Shown here piece by piece: positions 58,103-64,000 of a stretch of DNA of 64,000 nucleotides. The notes beneath the pieces are model-generated. The model searched no databases. It saw nothing but the letters and a program-made list of their open reading frames with translations, and was not told the origin of the DNA. The translations under genes were made by a program, and so were the position numbers. Where the stretch lies: positions 27,244,761 to 27,308,760 of the forward strand of contig JAPTYO010000008.1 in assembly GCA_036873135.1 (NCBI GenBank), written 5' to 3'. Numbering within the stretch: the first letter of the stretch is position 1; every line of letters begins with the position of its first letter. The DNA comes from Clarkia xantiana subsp. parviflora (taxonomy: Eukaryota > Streptophyta > Magnoliopsida > Myrtales > Onagraceae).

Positions 58103-58862
58103 AAATGTATTTCCGGCTAAGTCTAGAGGAGAAGCAAGTTCTTCAAGACAAGCATATGAGACTATAGAGGAAAATAGTCAAGACCGAGAACATGAAGGGA
58201 ATGTTGAGGTCGAGACCGAGGTTGAAATTGAGGTCGAGCCCAGGAGAAGTAAAAGGGCAAGGGTTGAAAAATCCTATGGACCATATTTTCTGACCTATAT
58301 GCTTGAAGTTGAACCTCAGACTTACCATGAAGTTGTGAAGTCCTCTGAGGGTCCTCTATGGAAAGAGGTAATCAATAGTGAAATCGAATCGATCTTGCAG
58401 AATCATACTTGGGAGCTAGTGGATCTTCCGCCCGGAAGCAAACCGCTAGGCTACAAGTGGATCTTTAAACGTAAAATGAAAGCAGATGGTTCGATTGATA
58501 AATATAAAGCCCGACTTGTCATCAATGGATACAGACAGAAGGAAGGACTGGATTATTTTGATACATATTCTCCAGTAACTAGAATCACATCCATAAGGAT
58601 GGTACTTGCGATTGCCGCGTTGCGAAATCTAGAAGTACATCAAATAGATGTGAAAACGGCTTTCTTAAATGGAGATTTAGACGAAGAAATCTACATGGAA
58701 AAACCTGAGGGTTTCTCTGCGCGAGGGCAGGAAAAAAAAGTCTGTAAGCTTGTCAAATCTATGTATGGTCTAAAACAGACGCCTAAACAATGGCTTCATA
58801 AATTTCACAGCGTTATGATAGAGAAAGGTTTCAAAATAAATGAGTGTGACAAATGTATTACG
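58080..58862 (+). pseudogene. Copia 2 reverse transcriptase, N-terminal half
   Basis: After the linker RRSKRARVEKSYGPYF the palm and fingers follow: EVINSEIESILQNHTWELVD, YKWIFKRKMKADGSIDKYK, ARLVINGYRQKEGLDYFDTY, VHQIDVKTAFLNGDLDEEIY (first catalytic Asp) and LVKSMYGLKQTPKQWLHKF. It stops with a TGA near 58863. Confidence 0.85.
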
Positions 58863-59852
58863 TGAAAGATATAGATAGAGGTTGTGTTATTTTGTGTCTT
58901 TACGTATATGACATGCTTATCGTTGGAAGTAACGATGAGATGGTTAGGTTTACCAAATATGTTGAGTTCGAGGTTCAATATGAAAGATATGGGCCTTGCC
59001 GATGTGATCCTTGGAATTAAAATCATAAGATCATCAGAATGTCTCGTTCTAAGTCAAACTCATTATATTGATAAGATTTTGGATAAATTTAACAGAGATG
59101 ACAAGAACGAGGTCAGTATCCCTATTGATACGAGTAAGTAATTTTCAAAGAATAAGGGGGAATCCATTTCCCAAATTGAGTACGCTCGGATTATTGGCAG
59201 TGTCATGTACTTAATGTCATGCACTAGACCAGATATCGCTCACGCTGTAAGTGTATTGAGTCGATATACGAGTAACCCTAGTGTTGATCACTGGAACGGG
59301 GTAATCAGGTTACTTAGGTATCTGAGATATACTCGTAATCATGATCTACACTATACTAGAAATCCTTTCGTGATAGAAGGCTATAGTGATGCGAACTGAA
59401 TATCCGATTCCAGAGACACAGACTTTTTGAGTACGAGTGGTTACGTTTCCACCATAGGAGGTGCAGCAGTGTCGTGGAAATCCTCATAGCAAACAGTCAT
59501 AGCCAGATCCACGATGGAGTCTGAGTTTATTGCACTAGATAAATGTGCCGAAGAGGCAGAATGGCTACACCATTTCCTCGAGGATGTTCCGAGATGGCCA
59601 AAATCCGTGCCCGCAATCCGCATTCACTGCGATTGTAAAGCCGCGATCGGCAGAGCACACAATTTTATGTATAATGTAAAGTCAAGACATATCCATCGAA
59701 GACATAGTTCCCTTAGACAATTACTCTCTACTGGAATTATCACGATCGACTTTATGAGATCGGTTGATAATATTGTGGATCCGCTAACCAAATGGTTAAA
59801 CATAGAGTTATTTGGCCAAGCATTAAAAGGAATGGGGCTAAAGCCCCTGTAG
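58863..59852 (+). pseudogene. Copia 2 reverse transcriptase C-terminus and RNase H
   Basis: CVILCLYVYDMLIVGSN is the YVDD box with the first Asp changed to Tyr (YVYD). Then [40 protein letters not shown] (followed by a stop), SGYVSTIGGAAVSWKSS, MESEFIALDKCAEEAEWL and VDNIVDPLTKWL, the normal RNase H series. Four or more stops or frameshifts and the changed catalytic Asp show it is dead. Confidence 0.85.
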
Positions 59853-60139
59853 GAAACGCTCTTGAGAAGGAAAACCCAACCATGATGACTGGAGATCCCA
59901 ACAACTTGGTTCAATGGGACAACCTAATAACAAGAGTGAGTGTGGTCACTATGAGGGTCAAACCCCGAGCCCATTCCTATGATGCAAACGGTGATGAAGA
60001 TGAGGTTAAGCTTTTGCCTTTGTTGATCCTCACAAGAAAAGATTTTAATGATTTGTAAGGAGAACTCAGAGTCATGATGATGCTCTTGAGACAAAGAATT
60101 ACCTATGCGAGTGAGAAGTGGGGCCGCTTCGAAAGGGAT
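59853..60139 (+). other. Copia 2 3' untranslated region, end of the element not resolved
   Basis: No gene. A purine-rich AAGTGGGG at about 60117-60123 resembles the polypurine tract. The expected 3' LTR is missing: the LTR of Copia 3 begins at about 60140 instead. Confidence 0.5.
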
Positions 60140-60443
60140 TGTTGAGGGCGCAATTCTTAGAAACACTTGCATAACCAGGCGAGTGATCCAGGGCCTAGGG
60201 ATCACATGGCATGAACCGAACTATACTATGAAGGTACCTGTGTGGTTTATATAGAAATATGACTAGTTAGTATACACATTGCCTAACTAGTGCATAGTTC
60301 ATGACATGGTGCATACACCACATTGTGCACCATGTCCTATCCATTGTATATATACTTAATATACTCCCTAGTCTATCATATAAATACTTGCACTCTCTCT
60401 TATTGTAAACCTAGTTATCAATGAAGTATTATTTCAGCTTATA
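60140..60443 (+). repeat. 5' LTR of Copia 3
   Basis: About 304 bp from TGTTGAGGGCG to ...CAGCTTATA next to the primer-binding site; the last dinucleotide is TA where CA is usual. A TATA-like CATATAAATAC lies near 60376-60386. The start could also be at 60143 (TGAGGGCG). Confidence 0.6.
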
Positions 60444-60455
60444 TGGTATCAGAGC
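60444..60455 (+). promoter_or_regulatory. Primer-binding site of Copia 3
   Basis: TGGTATCAGAGC, complementary to initiator tRNA-Met 3' end. Confidence 0.9.
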
Positions 60456-61195
60456 TAGGATTATGGTGGCTCATTCTTGGCCATGAAGAAACCTACAATT
60501 TCTTCATCCCAACTTGGATTTCTTGCTTGTTTCAGCTGGGGTTTACTTCTTGATAGCTCAATTCAGTTTGGATTTGCCATTTCTCACTCAACAATGGTCA
60601 TGGTGTAAGTTTCATTTTTAGATTCCTCTTAGTTTGAGCTGATTTGAGGCTAGATTGAAGATTGCTACTAAAACTGAGTCATATTCTGCTTACTTCTTGT
60701 TGGATTCAGCCATTGTTAGCTATTTGTGTGTTTCTTCTTGTTGAATTCTGGGTTGTGCTTTACATTCCTAGAATTTGTGGTGAATCTTGATTCTATTTTG
60801 GCTGAGCTTGTGGATTCATTTTGCTGGGTTCGTTGCGTGTTCAAGTTTGAAGCACAGTTGCTCAGCTGTGTTGTTCTTGGATATTCTTGAGGAAATTGTT
60901 GGCTTTTCTTCAAGACCTGCGTGTTGGATTGTGGAATTCTGATTCTTCTTTCATTGGAGATTGTTGATTCTTCGTTATTAGCTGCCTTGCATGGATTGGA
61001 GCTTGTTTTCTGTGCAGATTTGGTAGTTATCTTGATAGCTGGCCAGTTTTGTCTTATTGACAACTAGATTGTGTGCTAGTTTTGTCTCATTGGAGCTGTG
61101 TTGGAATTCAATTTTGGTGGGATTTTCTGAGCATTTTAGTGGGTTTTCTGGTTGGTTATTGCTGTGCAATTGATTTGTGACATTGTTGGTTCAAA
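60456..61195 (+). other. Leader of Copia 3
   Basis: T- and G-rich untranslated sequence of 740 bp with repeated GATTTG/TTGATTC-like words and no open frame on the sense strand. Open frames on the minus strand are composition effects. Confidence 0.6.
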
Positions 61196-62272
61196 ATGGA
61201 TCAAGAGATTGGAGTTGATGATCCCCTTTACACACACCCATCAAACACAATAGGGCATTTGCTCATTCCATTCCAATTGCAAGGGTCTTCTATTTACCAT
61301 GCCTGGAGTACTTCTATTAAGGAGGGCTTGTTGGTGAAAAACAAGCTTGGGTTCATTGATGGATCCTTTACAAGGATGAATGTGCCAATCACTCAAAGGG
61401 TCAAATGGGACAGAGCTAATGCCATTGTCAAAGCATGGCTTAGAAACACATTTGCTAAGGATTTGGTGGGTGTTTTGATCTATAACCCCACAACTCTTTC
61501 AATTTGGAATGATTTGAATGAAATGTTTGACAAAGTGGATGACACTCAAATCTTTCAGTTGACAAGAGAGATTTATCAAACTTCACAAGGTGTGTTATCC
61601 ATAACTGAATACTTTGCTAAAATGAAGAAGCTGTGGGATACCTTAGCCTCCATTGATGACTTGCACCTTGAATGTGATAATGACATTGCCATTGTGAATG
61701 AACACAAGGAGAAGCAGAAGTTGATGGCCTTCTTATTGGGTTTAAATGACTCTTTTGCTCATGTGAGGAACAATTTGTTGATGAGGCAACCCTTGCCTTC
61801 CTTGAGTGTTGCATTCTCAGTTCTTGTTCAAGAAGAAAGCCAGAGGTCCATCTCTGGTTCTATTGGTGATCTTGGTGAAGCTACTGCCCTTTACACAAGG
61901 AGGAATCAGCCCAACAACTCCTATGGTCAAAGGGGTTCAAATGCCAATCAGAGAGGCAATAGTGGTCCAAACAGGGGAGCTGGAAATTGGAACTCTTGGA
62001 ATTCCAATTGGGTTTGTTCTTTTTGTGGAAAGAGGTGCCACAAGGTTGATCATTGTTATTCAAAGCATGGTGGTCCACATGGGGTTCAAGCTTCTCAAGC
62101 TGCAAAGAGGAATTGGAATCCGACCAATGCTTCTTTTGATGATGGTGTTGGTGCAAGTTCAAGTATGATTGAGCATGTAGCTGCTGGGGAAAAAGAATTG
62201 TACATGGCACAGCTGAGAAGAGGATCCAACATGTGGCTGCCCAAGATGACCACTTTGATCACATGCCTTTGA
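61196..62272 (+). CDS. Copia 3 gag
   Basis: 358 residues, MDQEIGVDDPLYTHPSNTIG: Copia-like N-terminal domain with HLLIPFQLQGSSIYHAWSTS, then the UBN2 core (IWNDLNEMFDKVDDTQIFQL, LMAFLLGLNDSFAHVRNNLL) and the zinc knuckle CSFCGKRCHKVDHC (CX2CX4HX4C, residues about 278-291). A frameshift near 62230 ends it a little early, before the protease. The frame is otherwise open. It would coat the element's RNA. Confidence 0.85.
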   Translation: MDQEIGVDDPLYTHPSNTIGHLLIPFQLQGSSIYHAWSTSIKEGLLVKNKLGFIDGSFTRMNVPITQRVKWDRANAIVKAWLRNTFAKDLVGVLIYNPTTLSIWNDLNEMFDKVDDTQIFQLTREIYQTSQGVLSITEYFAKMKKLWDTLASIDDLHLECDNDIAIVNEHKEKQKLMAFLLGLNDSFAHVRNNLLMRQPLPSLSVAFSVLVQEESQRSISGSIGDLGEATALYTRRNQPNNSYGQRGSNANQRGNSGPNRGAGNWNSWNSNWVCSFCGKRCHKVDHCYSKHGGPHGVQASQAAKRNWNPTNASFDDGVGASSSMIEHVAAGEKELYMAQLRRGSNMWLPKMTTLITCL

Positions 62273-63783
62273 GTTTTGAAGATGGTGATCAAGTGCATGC
62301 TAATATGGCAGGTATGTCAAGTGATTCTATGCATTGGATAGTTGACTCAGGTGCAACTAACCACATTACTCATCAAATGCATTGGTTACATGACTTGAAT
62401 AAATGTGACTCAAATCATCAATTTGTCCACCTTCCAAATGGTCACAAGTGTAGAGTGACACATGTTGATTCTTGTTCATTTTCAAGTGGATTCACATTGA
62501 CCAACATTCTCTTGGTTCTTGATTTCAAGTTTAATTTGATTTCAGTCTCTAGGCTGCCAAGCCAACTGAATTGCAAAGTGGTATTTACAAGTGACAATGT
62601 GTTCATTCAGGGCCAGGGTGGAAAGAACATGGTGATTGGGGAATGGAGTAGAGGATTGTACATCTTGAAGGATGTGTTGCCCACAAGACCAAGCATGGTA
62701 GCTGCTTATTGCTTTGGGAATAAAGATGAAGTTTGGAAATGGCACAAGAGATTGGGTCATGTATCTGAAACTTATTTGAATAAGTTGGGTGTTTTGAATT
62801 GGAATAAGTCTATTGGATACATTAAACAATGCACTGTTTGCCCCCTTGCAAAGCAAACTAGATTGTCTTTTCCTTTGAGTGATTCAATTGCATCTAAACC
62901 ATTTGATTTGGTACATATGGATCTATGGGGTCCCTATAAGGTTCCCACATTCAAGAACTATCAATACTTCTTGACTGTGGTTGATGATCATTCAAGAGAA
63001 ACTTGGGTCTATTTGGTGAAGCACAAGAGTGATGCTTTCTTGCATATCAAGAATTTCTTGATCGTGGTAAGGACCCAGTTTGGAACAATGGTGAAGACAT
63101 TGAAGAGTGACAATGGTACTGAGTTTGTCAATTCAGTATGCAAGGATCTACTTCACCAATTTGGCATCCAACATCAAACTAGTTGTGTGCATACCCCTCA
63201 GCAAAATGGGAGAGTTGAACGCAAACATAGGGACATTCTCAACATTGCAAGAGCCATACGATTTCAAGCATCTATGCCCCTTAGATATTGGGGTTACTTC
63301 ATTCTCAATGCTTGTTATCTACTAAATCGTCTCCCATCTTCTGTTTTGAAGTTCAAGTCACCCATAGAGGTGTTATATGGTCATGAACCATCCCTCAATC
63401 ATTTGAGGATAATTGAGTGCTTATGTTTTGCAACAAAGTTGAAGAACCATGATAATTTCACTCCAAGGGCTGAACCAGCTGTTCTTATGGGGTACTCAAC
63501 CTCTCAAAAAGGGTACATTGTGATGAACTTATCTAATTCAGTTTTTCATGTGACTCGTGATGTTGTTTTCCATGAGGATGTCTTTCCATTCAGCATGTCC
63601 AAAGCTGATTTGAAGGCATTGATTCCATCTTGCTTGGGAGACAAGCAATCACTTGATGAATTCTCACCAGAGAGTTCAAACTCTTTTGAGGAGGTCCTTC
63701 CTCCAATTGAAGATCCACCATTGGCACATCCTCCTATTGTTGAGGTTCCAACACCTCAACCCCCTATTGAAGATGCACCCTAG
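62233..63783 (+). pseudogene. Copia 3 protease, pre-integrase and integrase
   Basis: The 516-residue frame shows MHWIVDSGATNHITH (protease DSG), KWHKRLGHVSETYLNKLGVL (pre-integrase with HHCC), FDLVHMDLWGPYKVPTFKNY (first Asp), KTLKSDNGTEFVNS (second Asp) and TPQQNGRVERKHRDILNIAR (Glu), then a proline-rich linker. It ends in a TAG at 63781-63783 just before the reverse transcriptase; the downstream frame PIPLRRSSRIAQ continues in phase, so a single-base change probably created the stop. Confidence 0.85.
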
Positions 63784-64000
63784 CCAATTCTCTTAAGGAG
63801 GAGTTCTAGAATTGCACAACTTCAAAACCGTGCCAATTCTAATGTTGCTTTTGGAATGGAGCATTATGTCTCTTATGACAACTTGGGTCCTCAATTCAAA
63901 TGTTTCTTGGCTGCAATGAGAAAATCAAGGAGCTAAACACTTACAAGCAAGCTGTGAAGGATCCCAATTGGATTGTGGCAATGAAAGAGGAGATTCAAGC
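63784..64000 (+). pseudogene. Copia 3 reverse transcriptase, start only
   Basis: In phase with the previous frame: ILLRRSSRIAQLQNRANS, NVAFGMEHYVSYDNLGPQF. A frameshift near 63920 must be crossed to reach TYKQAVKDPNWIVAMKEEIQ, the conserved beginning of the Copia reverse transcriptase. The window ends here. Confidence 0.75.

Larger units (their letters stand above)
60140..64000 (+). mobile_element. Copia 3, plus strand, runs off the window
   Basis: LTR at 60140-60443, tRNA-Met primer-binding site TGGTATCAGAGC (60444-60455), leader, gag, protease, integrase and the start of the reverse transcriptase, in Copia order. The 3' part and second LTR lie beyond 64000, so age and target duplication cannot be judged. 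Confidence 0.85.

Overview
The window looks like repeat-rich nuclear DNA of a flowering plant, probably a eudicot. It has only two convincing host genes, a two-exon class A heat-shock transcription factor (+ strand, 22.8-24.5 kb) and a P-type pentatricopeptide-repeat (PPR) protein (- strand, 38.4-40.5 kb), in AT-rich DNA filled with transposable elements. Plant hallmarks are Tat-type Gypsy and Copia retrotransposons, an L1-type LINE with a C-terminal RNase H, Helitrons ending in a GC hairpin plus CTRR, and hAT-, PIF/Harbinger- and Mutator-type MITEs. The exact species cannot be read from the sequence.

Layout. 1-4105: minus-strand Tat-type Gypsy remnant with one LTR, carrying a hAT MITE. 4691-5975: two LTR copies facing each other. 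6689-7496: PIF/Harbinger MITE. 7788-21952: one old PIF-like element split by a 12.5-kb Helitron (8369-20899), which itself holds a 5'-truncated LINE, a fold-back MITE and a complete Copia element; that Copia holds a second fold-back MITE. 21980-22562: hAT MITE just upstream of the HSF gene. 26.0-36.1 kb: four more fold-back MITEs, a second copy of the PIF-like element inserted behind the start of a possible plastid-protein gene, a second Helitron with a duplicated interior, and a small PIF MITE. 37.2-42.6 kb: a seventh fold-back MITE, the PPR gene, and an unusual direct-inverted-direct triplication. 45.4-60.1 kb: a decayed Copia split in its integrase by a young Tat-type Gypsy (48334-57637). 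From 60.1 kb to the end: a third Copia that runs off the window.

The most distinctive material is a family of seven fold-back MITEs, six with exact or near-exact 9-bp target duplications. Their ends (GGGTTAA-like) and subterminal modules (TTTAGTCC and usually CACGTG beside TTAACGG) are conserved while the cores are unrelated GC-rich palindrome arrays. Also notable are a tandem array downstream of the Gypsy pol whose units each carry a small stem with compensatory changes, and a spliced antisense reading frame in the same Gypsy. Target duplications and terminal repeats were read by eye; family names rest on motif recognition, and no database search was made.
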